A stretch of DNA of 64,000 nt, taken from contig CM047428.1 of the NCBI GenBank assembly GCA_026168455.1, positions 34,647,255 to 34,711,254 on the forward strand, given 5' to 3'. This DNA comes from Theocolax elegans. Taxonomy: Eukaryota; Arthropoda; Insecta; Hymenoptera; Cerocephalidae. Positions within the stretch are counted from its first letter, which is position 1; each line of letters starts with the position of its first letter. This document shows positions 9,891-24,469 of the stretch, piece after piece. The translations under genes were made by a program, and so were the position numbers. The notes below the pieces were generated by a model. It did not search any database. It saw only the letters and a program-made list of their open reading frames with translations, and had not been told where the DNA came from.

Positions 9891-12800
9891 CGAACGATAA
9901 ATTCATTTAAACAATATACTTGGTCATTGAATCACTTATATGCTGTTTTTTTATACTTTTTAGCCTTGAAAAGGGACGGCCAAAAAAACGTCCGAAACGT
10001 CGGCAAAAATGTAACTTCTATTAACAACTGTTTGTTCGTGACGATCAATAAAGATACTCTTTTACTAAAGAATACTTGGACGAACTATAAATTCCTTTAA
10101 TCAATATACTTTGGCATTGGGTCACTTATATGCTGTTTATTTATACTTTTTAGCCTTGAAAAGGGATGGCGAAAAAACGTCCGAAACGTCGGCAAAAATG
10201 TAACTTCTATTACCAACTGTTTGTTCGTGACGATCAAGAAAGATACTTTTTTACTAAAGAATACTTGGACGAACTATAAATTCCTTTAAACAATATACTT
10301 TGGCATTGGATAACTTATATGCTGTTTTTTTATACTTTTTAGCCTTGAAAAGGGATGGCGAAAAAACGTCCGAAACGTCGGCAAAAATGTAACTTCTATT
10401 ACCAACTGTTTCTTCGTGACAATCAATAAAGATACTTTTTTACTAAAGAATACTTGGACGAACTATAAATTCCTTCAAACAATATACTTTGGCATTGGAT
10501 CACTTATATGCTGTTTGTTTATATTTTTTAGCCTTGAAAAGGGATGGCGAAAAAACGTCCGAAACGTCGGCAAAAATGTAACTTCTATTAACAACTGTTT
10601 GTTCGTGACGATTAATAAAGGTACTTTTTTACTAAAGATTACTTGGACGAACGATAAATTCATTTAAACAATATACTTTGGCATTGGATCACTTATATGC
10701 TGTTTTTTTTATACTTTATAGCCTTGAAAAGGGACGGCGAAAAAACGTCCGAAACGTCGGCAAAAATGTAACTTCTATTAACAACTGTTTGATCGTGACG
10801 ATCCATAAAGATACTTTTTTAATAAAGATTACTTGGACGAACTATAAATTCCTTCAAACAATATACTTTGGCATTGGATCACTTATATGCTGTTTATTTA
10901 TACTTTTTAGCCTTGAAAAGGGATGGCGAAAAAACGTCCGAAACGTCGGCAAAAATGTAACTTCTATTAACAACTGTTTGTTCGTGACGATCAATAATGG
11001 TACTTTTTTTACTAAAGATTACTTGGACGAACGATAAATTCATATAAACAATATACTTTGGCATTGCATCACTTATATGCTGTTTTTCTATACTTTTTAG
11101 CCTTGAAAAGGGACGGCGAAAAAACGTCCGAAACGTCGGCAAAAGTGTAACTTCTATTAACAACTGTTTGTTCGTGACGATCAATAAAGATACTCTTTTA
11201 CTAAAGAATACTTGGACGAACTATAAATTCCTTTAAACAATATACTTTGGCATTGGATCACTTATAGGCTGTTTTTTTATACTTTTTAGCCTTGAAAAGG
11301 GAGGGCGAAAAAACGTCCGAAACGTCGGCAAAAATATAACTTCTATTAACAACTGTTTGTTCGTGACGATCAATAAAGATACTTTATTACTAAAGATTAC
11401 TTGGACGAACGATAAAATCATTTAAACAATATACTTTGGCATTGGGTCACTTATATGCTGGTTTTTTTATACTTTTTAGCCTTGAAAAGGGACGGCGAAA
11501 AATGTCCGAAACGTCGGCAAAAATGTAACTTCTATTAACAACTGTTTGTTCTTGACGATCAATAAAGGTACTTTTTTACTAAAGAATACTTGGACGAACT
11601 ATAAATTCCTTCAAACAATATACTTAGGCATTGGATCACTTATATGCTGTTTATTTATACTTTTTAGCCTTGAAAAGGGATTGCGAAAAAACGTCCGAAA
11701 CGTCGGCAAAAATGTAACTTCTATTAACAACTGTTGTTCGTGACGATCAAGAAAGATACTTTTTTAATAAAGAATACTTGGACGAACTATAAATTCCTTT
11801 AAACAATATACTTTGGCATTGGATAACTTATATGCTGTTTTTTTATACTTTTTAGCCTTGAAAAGGGATGGCGAAAAAAAGTCCGAAACGTCGGCAAAAA
11901 TGTAACTTTTATTAACAACTGTTTGTTCGTGACGATCAATAAAGATACTTTTTTACGAAAGATTACTTGGACGAACGATAAAATCATTTAAACAATATAC
12001 TTTGGCATTGGGTCACTTATATGCTGTTTATTTATACTTTTTAGGCTTGAAAAGGGACGGCCAAACAAACTTCCGAAACGTCGGCAAAAATGTAACTTCT
12101 ATTAACACTGTTTGTTCGTGACGATCAACAAAGATACTTTTTACTAAAGATTACTTGGACGAACGATAAATTCATATAAACAATATACTTGGTCATTGAA
12201 TCACTTATATGCTGTTTTTGTATACTTTTAGCCTTGAAAAGGGACGGGCGAAAAAACGTGCGAAACGTCGGCAAAACTGTAACTTTTATTAACAACTGTT
12301 TGATCTTGACGATCAATAAAGATACTTTTTACTAAGATTACTTGGACGAACGATAAATTCATATAAACAATATACTTGGTCATTGAATCACTTATATGCT
12401 GTTTTTTTATACTTTATAGCCTTGAAAAGGGACGGCGAAAAAACGTCCAAAACGTCGGCAAAAATGTAACTTCTATTACAACTGTTTGTTCGTGACGTTC
12501 AATAAAGATACTTTTATACTAAAGTTACTTGGACGAACGATAAATTCATTTAAACAAATACTTGGACATTGGATCACTTATATGCTGTTGATTTATACTT
12601 TTTAGCCTTGAAAAGGGAACGGCGAAAAAAACGTCCGAAACGGCGGCAAAAATGTAACTTCTATTAACAACTGTTTGTTCGTGACGATTCAATAAAGGTA
12701 CTTTTTACTAAAGATTACTTGGACGAACGATAAATTCATTTAAACAATATACTTGTCATTGATTCACTTATATGCTGGTTTATTTATACTTTTTAGCCTT

Positions 12801-15800
12801 GAAAAGGGACGGCGAAAAAATGTCCGAAACGTCGGCAAAAATGTAACTTCTATTAACAACTGTTTGTTCGTGACGATCAAGAAAGATACTTTTTACTAAG
12901 ATACTTGGACGAACTATAAATTCATTTAAACAATATACTTGGTGCATTGGATAACTTATATGCTGGTTTTTTAACTTTTAGCCTTGAAAAGGGACGGCGA
13001 AAAAACGTCCGAAACGTCGGCAAAAATGTAACTTCTATTAACAACTGTTTGTTCGTGACGATCAAGAAAGATACTTTTTTTACTAAAGATACTTGGACGA
13101 ACTATAATTCCTTAAACAATATACTTTGGCATTGGATCACTTATATGCTGTTTTTTATACTTTTTAGCCTTGAAAGGGATGGCGAAAAAACGTCCGAAAC
13201 GTCGGCAAAATGTAACTTCTATTAACAACTGTTTCTTCGTGACGATCAATAAAGATACTTTTTACTAAAGAATACTTGGACGAACTATAAATTCCTTCAA
13301 ACAATATACTTTGGCATTGGATCACTTATAGGCTGTTTATTTATACTTTTTAGCCTTGAAAAGGGATGGCGAAAAAACGTCCGAAACGTCGGCAAAAATA
13401 GTAACTTCTATTAACAACTGTTTGTTCGTGACGATCAATAAAGATACTTTTTACTAAAGATTACTTGGACGAACGATAAAATTCATTTAAACAATATACT
13501 TTGGCATTGGATCACTTATATGCTGGTTTTTTTATACTTTATAGCCTTGAAAAGGGACGGCGAAAAAACTGTCCGAAACGTCGGCCAAAAATGTAACTTC
13601 TATTAACAACTGTTTGTATCGTGACGATCAATAAAGGATACTTTTTACTAAAGATTACTTGGACGAACGATAAAATCATTTAAACAATATACTTAGGCAT
13701 TGGGTCACTTATATGCTGTTTATTTATACTTTTTAGCCTTGAAAAGGGATCGGCGAAAAAACGTCCGAAACGTCGGCAAAATGTAACTTCTATTAACAAC
13801 TGTTGTTCGTGACGATCAAGAAAGATACTTTTTTAATAAAGAATACTTGGACGAACGATAAATCATTTAAACAATATACTTTGGCATTGGATAACTTATA
13901 TGCTGTTTTTTATACTTTTTAGCCTTGAAAAGGGATGGCGAAAAAAACGTCCGAAACGTCGGCAAAAATGTAACTTTTATTAACAACTGTTTGTTCGTGA
14001 CGATCAATAAAGATACTTTTTTACGAAAGATTACTTGGACGAACGATAAAATCATTTAAACAATATACTTTGGCATTGGGTCACTTATATGCTGTTTATT
14101 TATACTTTTTAGGCTTGAAAAGGGACGGCCAAACAAACTTCCGAAACGTCGGCAAAAATGTAACTTCTATTAACAACTGTTTGTTCGTGACGATCAACAA
14201 AGATACTTTTTTACTAAAGATTACTTGGACGAACGATAAATTCATATAAACAATATACTTGGTCATTGAATCACTTATATGCTGTTTTTGTATACTTTTT
14301 AGCCTTGAAAAGGGACGGCGAAAAAACGTGCGAAACGTCGGCAAAACTGTAACTTTTATTAACAACTGTTTGATCTTGACGATCAATAAAGATACTTTTT
14401 TACTAAAGATTACTTGGACGAACGATAAATTCATATAAACAATATACTTGGTCATTGAATCACTTATATGCTGTTTTTTTATACTTTATAGCCTTGAAAA
14501 GGGACGGCGAAAAAACGTCCAAAACGTCGGCAAAAATGTAACTTCTATTAACAACTGTTTGTTCGTGACGTTCAATAAAGATACTTTTATACTAAAGTTT
14601 ACTTGGACGAACGATAAATTCATTTAAACAATATACTTTGACATTGGATCACTTATATACTGTTGATTTATACTTTTTAGCCTTGAAAAGGAACAGCGAA
14701 AAAACGTCCGAAACGCCGGCAAAAATGTAACTTCTATTAACAACTGTTTGTTCGTGACGATCAATAAAGGTACTTTTTTACTAAAGATTACTTGGACGAA
14801 CGATAAATTCATTTAAACAATATACTTGGTCATTGATTCACTTATATGCTGGTTTTTTTATACTTTTTAGCCTTGAAAAGGGACGGCGAAAAATGTCCGA
14901 AACGTCGGCAAAAATGTAACTTCTATTAACAACTGTTTGTTCGTGACGATCAAGAAAGATACTTTTTTACTAAAGAATACTTGGACGAACTATAAATTCC
15001 TTTAAACAATATACTTTGGCATTGGATAACTTATATGCTGTTTTTTTAACTTTTTAGCCTTGAAAAGGGATGGCGAAAAAACGTCCGAAACGTCGGCAAA
15101 AATGTAACTTCTATTAACAACTGTTTGTTCGTGACGATCAAGAAAGATACTTTTTTACTAAAGAATACTTGGACGAACTATAAATTCCTTTAAACAATAT
15201 ACTTTGGCATTGGATAACTTATATGCTGTTTTTTTATACTTTTTAGCCTTGAAAAGGGATGGCGAAAAAACGTCCGAAACGTCGGCAAAAATGTAACTTC
15301 TATTAACAACTGTTTCTTCGTGACAATCAATAAAGATACTTTTTTACTAAAGAATACTTGGACGAACTATAAATTCCTTCAAACAATATACTTTGGCATT
15401 GGATCACTTATATGCTGTTTATTTATACTTTGTAGCCTTGAAAAGGGATGGCGAAAAAACGTCCGAAACGTCGGCAAAAATGTAACTTCTATTAACAACT
15501 GTTTGTTCGTGACGATCAACAAAGATACTTTTTTACTAAAGATTACTTGGACGAACGATAAATTCATATAAACAATATGCTTTGGCATTGGATCACTTAT
15601 ATGCTGTTTTTTTATACTTTATAGCCTTGAAAAGGGACGGCGAAAAAACGTCCGAAACGTCGCCAAAAATGTAACTTCTATTAACAACTGTTTGATCGTG
15701 ACGATCAATAACGATACTTTTTTACTAAAGATTACTTGGACGAACGATAAAATCATTTAAACAATATACTTTGTTATTGGGTCACTTATATGCTGTTTAT

Positions 15801-18800
15801 TTATACTTTTTAGCCTAGAAAAGGATCGGCGAAAAAACGTCCGAAACGTCGGCAAAAATGTAACTTCTATTAACAACTGTTTGTTCGTGACGTTCAATAA
15901 AGATACTTTTTTACTAAAGATTACTTGGACGAACGATAAAATCATTTAAACAATATACTTTGGCATTGGGTCACTTATATGCTGTTTATTTATACTTTTT
16001 AGCCTTGAAAAGGGACGGCCAAAAAAACGTCCGAAACGTCGGCAATAATGTAACTTCTATTAACAACTGTTTGTTCGTGACGATCAATAAAGATACTTTT
16101 TTACTAAAGATTACTTGGACGAACGATAAATTCATTTAAACAATATACTTTGGCATTGGATCACTTATATGCTGTTTATTTATACTTTTTAGCCTTGAAA
16201 AGGGACGGCGAAAATACGTCCGAAACGTCGGCAAAAATGTAACTTCTATTAACAACTGTTTGTTCGTGACGATCAATAAAGATACTCTTTTACTAAAGAA
16301 TACTTGTAGCGAAACAAAAAGAAGAGCGTCTCGTGCTTTCATTTGCACCTATCTATCTTTATATCGCTTCGTTGTGCGCGAGCGGAAGGACCTGCAGCGA
16401 AATTGGTTATATTATAAATGTAATTTTTGTTCTACATCAAAAAGTATTGAGGATGCCTAAAAGACATTTGGGACCGGGAGACTATGAAAAATGGATAGCT
16501 TTCCAAACAAAATTTGCTAAAATGAAGGAGGAAATGGATACACTCCCTCCTTTATTTAATCGAAGTCCTCATACATCAGACGAGTCAAGCTCCGAACCAA
16601 GTGAGGCACCCGAAATTGCGGAAGAGGCCCCGACTATTGATGATAATGAAAATGATATTAAAAAAGGTATTTGATGTAATTACATCATATTATTACCTTA
16701 GTTCTTTATTAATTTTATTAATTTTCCAATCAATTTCCCTCCCTTTATATCATTTATATCCTCTACGTTTTAGCCTTTCTTATATGCTCTAGCTAATTGC
16801 AGAATACTTGGACGAACTATAAATTCCTTTAATCAATATACTTTGGCATTGGATCACTTACTATGCTGTTTTTTTATACTTTTTAGCCTTGAAAAGGGAG
16901 GGCGAAAAAACGTCCGATACGTTAGCAAAAATGTAACTTCTATTACCAACTGTTTGTTTGTGACAATCAATAAAGATACTTTTTTACTAAAGAATACTTG
17001 GACGAAGTATAAATTCCTTCAAACAATATACTTTGGCATTGGATCACTTATATGCTGTTTATTTATACTTTTTAGCCTTAAAAGGTATGGCGAAAAAACG
17101 TCCGAAACGTCGGCAAAAATGTAACTTCTATTAACAACTGTTTGTTCGTGACGATCAATAAAGATACTTGTTTACTAAAGATTACTTGGACGGACGATAA
17201 ATTCATTTAAACAATATACTTTGGCATTGGATCACTTATATGCTGTTTATTTATACTTTTTAGCCTTGAAAAGGGACGGCGAAAAAACGTCCGAAACGTC
17301 GGCAAAAATGTAACTTCTATTAACAACTGTTTGTTCGTGACGATCAATAAAGATACTTTTTACTAAAGAATACTTGGACGAACTATAAATTCCTTTAAAC
17401 AATATACTTTGGCATTGGATCACTTATATGCTGTTTTTTATACTTTTTAGCCTTGAAAAGGGAGGGCGAAAAAACGTCCGAAACGTCGGCAAAAATGTAA
17501 CTTCTATTAACAACTGTTTGTTCGTGACGATCAATAAAGATACTCTTTTACTAAAGAATACTTGGACGAACTATAAATTCCTTTAATCAATATACTTTGG
17601 CATTGGATCACTTATATGCTGTTTTTTTATACTTTTTAGCCTTGAAAAGGGAGGGCGAAAAAACGTCCGAAACGTCGGCAAAAATGTAACTTCTATTAAC
17701 AACTGTTTGTTTGTGACAATCAATAAAGATACTTTTTTACTAAAGAATACTTGGACGAACGTATAAATTCCTTCAAACAATATACTTTGGCATTGGATCA
17801 CTTATATGCTGTTTATTTATACTTTTTAGTCTTGAAAAGGGATGGCGAAAAAACGTCCGAAACGTCGGCAAAAATGTAACTTCTATTAACAACTGTTTGT
17901 TCGTGACGATCAATAAAGATACTATTTTACTAAAGATTACTTGGACGAACGATAAATCATTTAAACAATATACTTTGGCATTGGATCACTTATATGCTGT
18001 TTATTTATACTTTTTAGCCTTGAAAAGGGACGGCGCAAAAAACGTCCGAAACGTCGGCAAAAATGTAACTTCTATTAACAACTGTTTGTTCGTGACGATC
18101 AATAAAGGTACTTTTTTACTAAAGATTACTTGGACGAACGATAAATTCATTTAAACAATATACTTCGTCATTGGATCACTTATATGCTGTTTTTTTATAC
18201 TTTATAGCCTTGAAAAGGGACGGCGAAAAAACGTCCGAAACGTCGGCAAAAATGTAACTTCTATTAACAACTGTTTGTTCGTGACGATCAATAAGGATAC
18301 TCTTTTACTAAAGAATACTTGGACGAACTATAAATTCCTTCAAACAATATACTTTGGCATTGGATCACTTATATGCTGTTTATTTATACTTTTTAGCCTT
18401 AAAAGGTATGGCGAAAAAACGTCCGAAACGTCGGCAAAAATGTAACTTCTATTAACAACTGTTTGTTCGTGACGATCAATAAAGGTACTTTTTTACTAAA
18501 GATTACTTGGACGAACGATAAATTCATTTAAACAATATACTTCGTCATTGGAATCACTTATATGCTGTTTATTTATACTTTTTAGCCTTAAAAGGTATGG
18601 CGAAAAAACGTCCGAAACGTCGGCAAAAATGTAACTTCTATTAACAACTGTTTGTTCGTGACGATCAATAAAGGTACTTTTTTACTAAAGATTACTTGGA
18701 CGAACGATAAATTCATTTAAACAATATACTTCGTCATTGAATCACTTATATGCTGTTTTTTATACTTTATAGCCTTGAAAAGGGACGGCGAAAAAAGTCC

Positions 18801-21800
18801 GAAACGTCGGCAAAAATGTAACTTCTATTAACAACTGTTTGTTCGTGACGATCAATAAAGGTACTTTTTTACTAAAGATTACTTGGACGAACGATAAATT
18901 CATTTAAACAATATACTTCGTCATTGAATCACTTATATGCTGGTTTTTTATACTTTATAGCCTTGAGTAGGTACGCCGAAAAAACGTCCGAAACGTCGGC
19001 CAAAATGTAACTTCTATTAACAACTGTTTGATCGTGACGATCCATAAAGATACTTTTTAATAAAGATTACTTGGACGAACGATAAAATCATTTAAACAAT
19101 ATACTTTGGCAGTGGGTCACTTATATGCTGTTTATTTATACTTTTTAGCCTTGAAAAGGGACGGCCTAAAAAACGTCCGAAACGTCGGCAAAAATGTAAC
19201 TTCTATTAACAACTGTTTGTTCGTGACGACCAATAAAGGTACTTTTTTACTAAAGATTACTTGGACGAACGATAAAATCATTTAAACAATATACTTTGGC
19301 ATTGGATCACTTATATGCTGTTTATTTATACTTTTAGGCTTGAAAAGGGACGGCGAAAAAACGTCCGAAACGTCGGCCAAAATGTAACTTCTATTAACAA
19401 CTGTTTGTTCGTGATGATCAATAAAGATACTTTTTAACTAAAGATTACTTGGACGAACGAAAAATTCATTTAAACAACATACTTTGGCATTGGATCACTT
19501 ATATGCTGTTTATTTATACTTTTAGCCTTGAAAAGGGAACGGCGAAAAAACGTCCGAAACGTCGGCCAAAATGTAACTTCTATTAACAACTGTTTGTTCG
19601 TGACGATCCATAAAGATACTTTTTTAATAAAGATTACTTGGACGAACGATAAATTCATTAAACAATATACTTTGGCATTGGCATCACTTATATGCTGTTT
19701 ATTTATACTTTTAGCCTTGAAAAGGGACGGCGAAAAAACGTCCGAAACGTCGGCAAAAATGTAACTTCTATTAACAACTGTTTGTTCGTGACGATCAATA
19801 AAGATACTTTTTTACTAAAGATTACTTGGACGAACGATAAATTCATTTAAACAATATACTTTGGCATTGGATCACTTATATGCTGTTTTTTTATACTTTA
19901 TAGCCTTGAAAAGGGACGGCGAAAATACGTCCGAAACGTCGGCCAAAAATGTAACTTCTATTAACAACTGTTTGTTCGTGACGATCAATAAAGATACTTT
20001 TTACTAAAGATTACTTGGACGAACTATAAATTCCTTTAATCAATATACTTTGGCATTGGATCACTTATATGCTGTTTTTTTATACTTTTTAGCCTTGAAA
20101 AGGGAGGGCGAAAAAACGTCCGAAACGTTAGCAAAAATGTAACTTCTATTAACAACTGTTTGTTTGTGACAATCAATAAAGATACTTTTTTACTAAAGAA
20201 TACTTGGACGAAGTATAAATTCCTTCAAACAATATACTTTGGCATTGGATCACTTATATGCTGTTTATTTATACTTTTTAGTCTTAAAAGGTATGGCGAA
20301 AAAACGTCCGAAACGTCGGCAAAAATGTAACTTCTATTAACAACTGTTTGTTCGTGACGATCAATAAAGATACTAGTTTACTAAAGATTACTTGGACGAA
20401 CGATAAAATCATTTAAACAATATAGTTTGGCATTGGGTCACTTATATGCTGTTTATTTATACTTTTTAGCCTTGAAAAGGGACGGCCAAAAAACGTCCGA
20501 AACGTCGGCAAAAATGTAACTTCTATTAACAACTGTTTGTTCGTGACGATCAATAAAGGTACTTTTTTACTAAAGATTACTTGGACGAACGATAAATTCA
20601 TTTAAACAATATACTTCGTCATTGAATCACTTATATGCTGTTTTTTTATACTTTATAGCCTTGAAAAGGGACGGCGAAAAAACGTCCGAAACGTCGGCAA
20701 AAATGTAACTTCTATTAACAACTGTTTGTTCGTGACGATCAATAAGGATACTCTTTTACTAAAGAATACTTGGACGAACTATAAATTCCTTCAAACAATA
20801 TACTTTGGCATTGGATCACTTATATGCTGTTTATTTATACTTTTTAGCCTTAAAAGGTATGGCGAAAAAACGTCCGAAACGTCGGCAAAAATGTAACTTC
20901 TATTAACAACTGTTTGTTCGTGACGATCAATAAAGGTACTTTTTTACTAAAGATTACTTGGACGAACGATAAATTCATTTAAACAATATACTTCGTCATT
21001 GAATCACTTATATGCTGTTTATTTATACTTTTTAGCCTTAAAAGGTATGGCGAAAAAACGTCCGAAACGTCGGCAAAATGTAACTTCTATTAACAACTGT
21101 TTGTTCGTGACGATCAATAAAGGTACTTTTTTACTAAAGATTACTTGGACGAACGATAAATTCATTTAAACAATATACTTCGTCATTGAATCACTTATAT
21201 GCTGTTTTTTTATACTTTATAGCCTTGAAAAGGGACGGCGAAAAAAGTCCGAAACGTCGGCAAAAATGTAACTTCTATTAACAACTGTTTGTTCGTGACG
21301 ATCAATAAAGGTACTTTTTTACTAAAGATTACTTGGACGAACGATAAATTCATTTAAACAATATACTTCGTCATTGAATCACTTATATGCTGGTTTTTTA
21401 TACTTTATAGCCTTGAGTAGGTACGCCGAAAAAACGTCCGAAACGTCGGCCAAAATGTAACTTCTATTAACAACTGTTTGATCGTGACGATCCATAAAGA
21501 TACTTTTTTAATAAAGATTACTTGGACGAACGATAAAATCATTTAAACAATATACTTTGGCAGTGGGTCACTTATATGCTGTTTATTTATACTTTTTAGC
21601 CTTGAAAAGGGACGGCCTAAAAAACGTCCGAAACGTCGGCAAAAATGTAACTTCTATTTACAACTGTTTGTTCGTGACGACCAATAAAGGTACTTTTTTA
21701 CTAAAGATTACTTGGACGAACGATAAAATCATTTAAACAATATACTTTGGCATTGGATCACTTATATGCTGTTTATTTATACTTTTTAGGCTTGAAAAGG

Positions 21801-23440
21801 GACGGCGAAAAAACGTCCGAAACGTCGGCCAAAATGTAACTTCTATTAACAACTGTTTGTTCGTGATGATCAATAAAGATACTTTTTAACTAAAGATTAC
21901 TTGGACGAACGAAAAATTCATTTAAACAACATACTTTGGCATTGGATCACTTATATGCTGTTTATTTATACTTTTTAGCCTTGAAAAGGAACGGCGAAAA
22001 AACGTCCGAAACGTCGGCCAAAATGTAACTTCTTTTAACAACTGTTTGATCGTGACGATCCATAAAGATACTTTTTTAATAAAGATTACTTGGACGAACG
22101 ATAAATTCATATAAACAATATACTTTGGCATTGCATCAGTTATATGCTGTTTATTTATACTTTGTAGCCTTGAAAAGGGATGGCGAAAAAACGTCCGAAA
22201 CGTCGGCAAAAATGTAACTTCTATTAACAACTGTTTGTTCGTGACGATCAACAAAGATACTTTTTTACTAAAGATTACTTGGACGAACGATAAATTCATA
22301 TAAACAATATGCTTTGGCATTGGATCACTTATATGCTGTTTTTTTATACTTTATAGCCTTGAAAAGGGACGGCGAAAATACGTCCGAAACGTCGGCCAAA
22401 ATGTAACTTCTATTAACAACTGTTTGTTCGTGACAATCAATAAAGATACTTTTTTACGAAAGATTACTTGGACGAACGATAAAATCATTTAAACAATATA
22501 CTTTGGCATTGGATCACTTATATGCTGTTTATTTATACTTTTTAGGCTTGAAAAGGGACGGCGAAAAAACGTCCGAAACGTCGGCCAAAATGTAACTTCT
22601 ATTAACAACTGTTTGTTCGTGATGATCAATAAAGATACTTTTTAACTAAAGATTACTTGGACGAACGAAAAATTCATTTAAACAACATACTTTGGCATTG
22701 GATCACTTATATGCTGTTTATTTATACTTTTTAGCCTTGAAAAGGAACGGCGAAAAAACGTCCGAAACGTCGGCCAAAATGTAACTTCTTTTAACAACTG
22801 TTTGATCGTGACGATCCATAAAGATACTTTTTTAATAAAGATTACTTGGACGAACGATAAATTCATATAAACAATATACTTTGGCATTGCATCAGTTATA
22901 TGCTGTTTATTTATACTTTTTAGCCTTGAAAAGGGATGGCGAAAAAACGTCCGAAACGTCGGCAAAAATGTAACTTCTATTAACAACTGTTTGTTCGTGA
23001 TGATCAATAAAGATACTTTTTTGCTAAAGATTACTTGGACGAACGATAAACTGCATATAAACAATATACTTTGGCATTGCATCACTTATATGCTGTTTAT
23101 TTATACTTTTTAGCCTTGAAAAGGGATGGCGAAAAAACGTCCGAAACGTCGGCAAAAATGTAACTTCTATTAACAACTGTTTGTTCGTGATGATCAATAA
23201 AGATACTTTTTTGCTAAAGATTACTTGGACGAACGATAAACTGCATATAAACAATATACTTTGGCATTGCATCACTTATATGCGTTTTTTTTATACTTTT
23301 TAGCCTTGGAAAGGGAGGGCGAAAAAACGTCCGCAACGTCGGCAAAAATGTAACTTCTATTAACAACTGTTTGTTATTGACGATCAATAAAGATACTTTT
23401 TTACTGAAGATTACTTGGACGAACGATAAATTCATTTAAA
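9891..23440 (+). repeat. Satellite array, about 70 monomers of about 189 bp
   Basis: Head-to-tail monomers with period 189-190 bp (for example gaactat or gaacgat at 10082, 10271, 10460, 10649 and 10839). Each monomer contains cacttatatgctgttt, tagccttgaaaaggga, aaacgtccgaaacgtcggc, ttcgtgacgatcaataaag and acttggacgaac. Variants such as cattgggtc/cattggatc and gataaattc/gataaaatc mark subfamilies. Blocks of several monomers repeat together: an 11-monomer block at about 11730-13795 recurs at about 13796-15860 (offset about 2068), and a 13-monomer block near 18500-19700 recurs about 2450 bp downstream. The last two full monomers (22981-23275) are almost identical. One foreign insertion interrupts the array at 16306-16801. 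Open frames across monomers exist only because 189 is a multiple of three. Confidence 0.95.
16306..16801 (+). mobile_element. 496-bp insertion in the satellite, identical to part of a DIRS-like gag gene
   Basis: The satellite is interrupted after gaatactt (16298-16305) and resumes with the same gaatactt (16802-16809), which looks like an 8-bp target duplication. The insert starts GTAGCG and ends TAATTGCA, followed by G. It carries a short gene start: ATG at 16453 opening MPKRHLGPGDYEKW, an acidic Ser/Glu-rich stretch, then a GT donor-like site. The segment appears identical to 26243-26738, which is the first exon and the beginning of the intron of the gag-like gene there. No terminal inverted repeats were seen. 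Confidence 0.75.
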
Positions 23441-23503
23441 CAATAAGAATCAAACCTGATAATAGCAACGGGTAAGTATTAAGAAAGACTAGAAAATAAG
23501 GAT

Positions 23504-24469
23504 ATGCTTTCCCTTAGATGGAAAGAATGGGAAAAAGCGCGTCAGCGACGCAGAGAGCTCGAGGCCGTGGCCGCTTTACCTTACGGCCCACGAAGTTGCG
23601 GAGACCTGGGCAGGACCTGGAGGGGATCCTAGAAAGATTAAACTTAACTGAAGAACCTGCAAACACCCCTCCAGGAGTAGGCCAACGCACAACCTGCCCA
23701 GGTACCAGAGGATGCGTCAGGGGAGAGCGACACCTATGCGCCAACCCTGAATTCCGCCCAGCAGCACCAAGGACGGAGGTAGCCGCCCTCTCCCCAATAG
23801 CTACTACCAGTTCGGACGTTACCCCCTACAGCACCCCTACAGCCACTCCCACACCGCCATTCCAACCACGCTCCCTTTATATCCCTGCCTTCCTTCCCCA
23901 ACCAATCATTTCCCGCCCAATCCTGGACCTGTCTACGGGCATGTATACATACGTACATGTGCCCGTGAACATGCCCCCTCCCAGTCCCGTTCCCAGCCTA
24001 CCCACACCCATTATAGCTCCCTTGTCCCTACCTGCTCCCCCATCCACCACCTCCCCTAAACCTGTTTCCCTTATGTCCCTAAATATCCCAAACCCTACAG
24101 CCCCCAACCCCAACCATCCACATCCACGACCCCACCATCCCTGATGCCCACCAACCCGTACAGCCCCCTACAACCCTCTCCCGTCCCATTGACCCCTCTA
24201 GCAGATCTACGCCGTTTGCTGCAGTAGGGGCAGTACCGAGAACGTGCGGGACCATTCCCGCAGGAGCACGTATGTCCCGGCCCGACCCGAGTGAATGTCG
24301 CCCGGGATGTTGGAATTGCGGGGGGCTGGGACATAGCTGGAGGAACTACCCCTCTCCAAACGCAGTTTTCTGCAAAAACTGCGGGATGAGGGGAGTTTTC
24401 TCCAAAAATTGTCCCCGCTGCTCAGACGGCTATTGGGAGATGCTGAGGAAAATGGGAGGGAGGAAATAA
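23504..24469 (+). pseudogene. Retrotransposon gag-like gene, frameshifted
   Basis: The reading starts with an arginine/glutamate-rich stretch (RWKEWEKARQRRRELEAV) in one frame. It moves to a second frame for a long Pro/Thr/Ser-rich region (about 23600-24144), and to a third segment with zinc fingers at 24296-24420. The first finger is CWNCGGLGHSWRNY, a CCHC knuckle whose last cysteine is tyrosine. The second is CKNCGMRGVFSKNCPRC, a CX2CX9CX2C form. This order (basic N-terminus, proline-rich linker, C-terminal fingers) matches Gag proteins of insect LTR retrotransposons. No pol follows. At least two frame changes make it non-functional as read. Confidence 0.6.

Noticed and set aside
9879..23435. 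A CRISPR array
   Set aside because: The repeats are contiguous 189-bp monomers without short conserved repeats separated by unique spacers, and the genome is eukaryotic.
9891..23440. Many 60-135-residue open frames on both strands of the satellite
   Set aside because: They are produced by the 189-bp period and repeat with it. There is no domain, and single-base indels break them between monomers.
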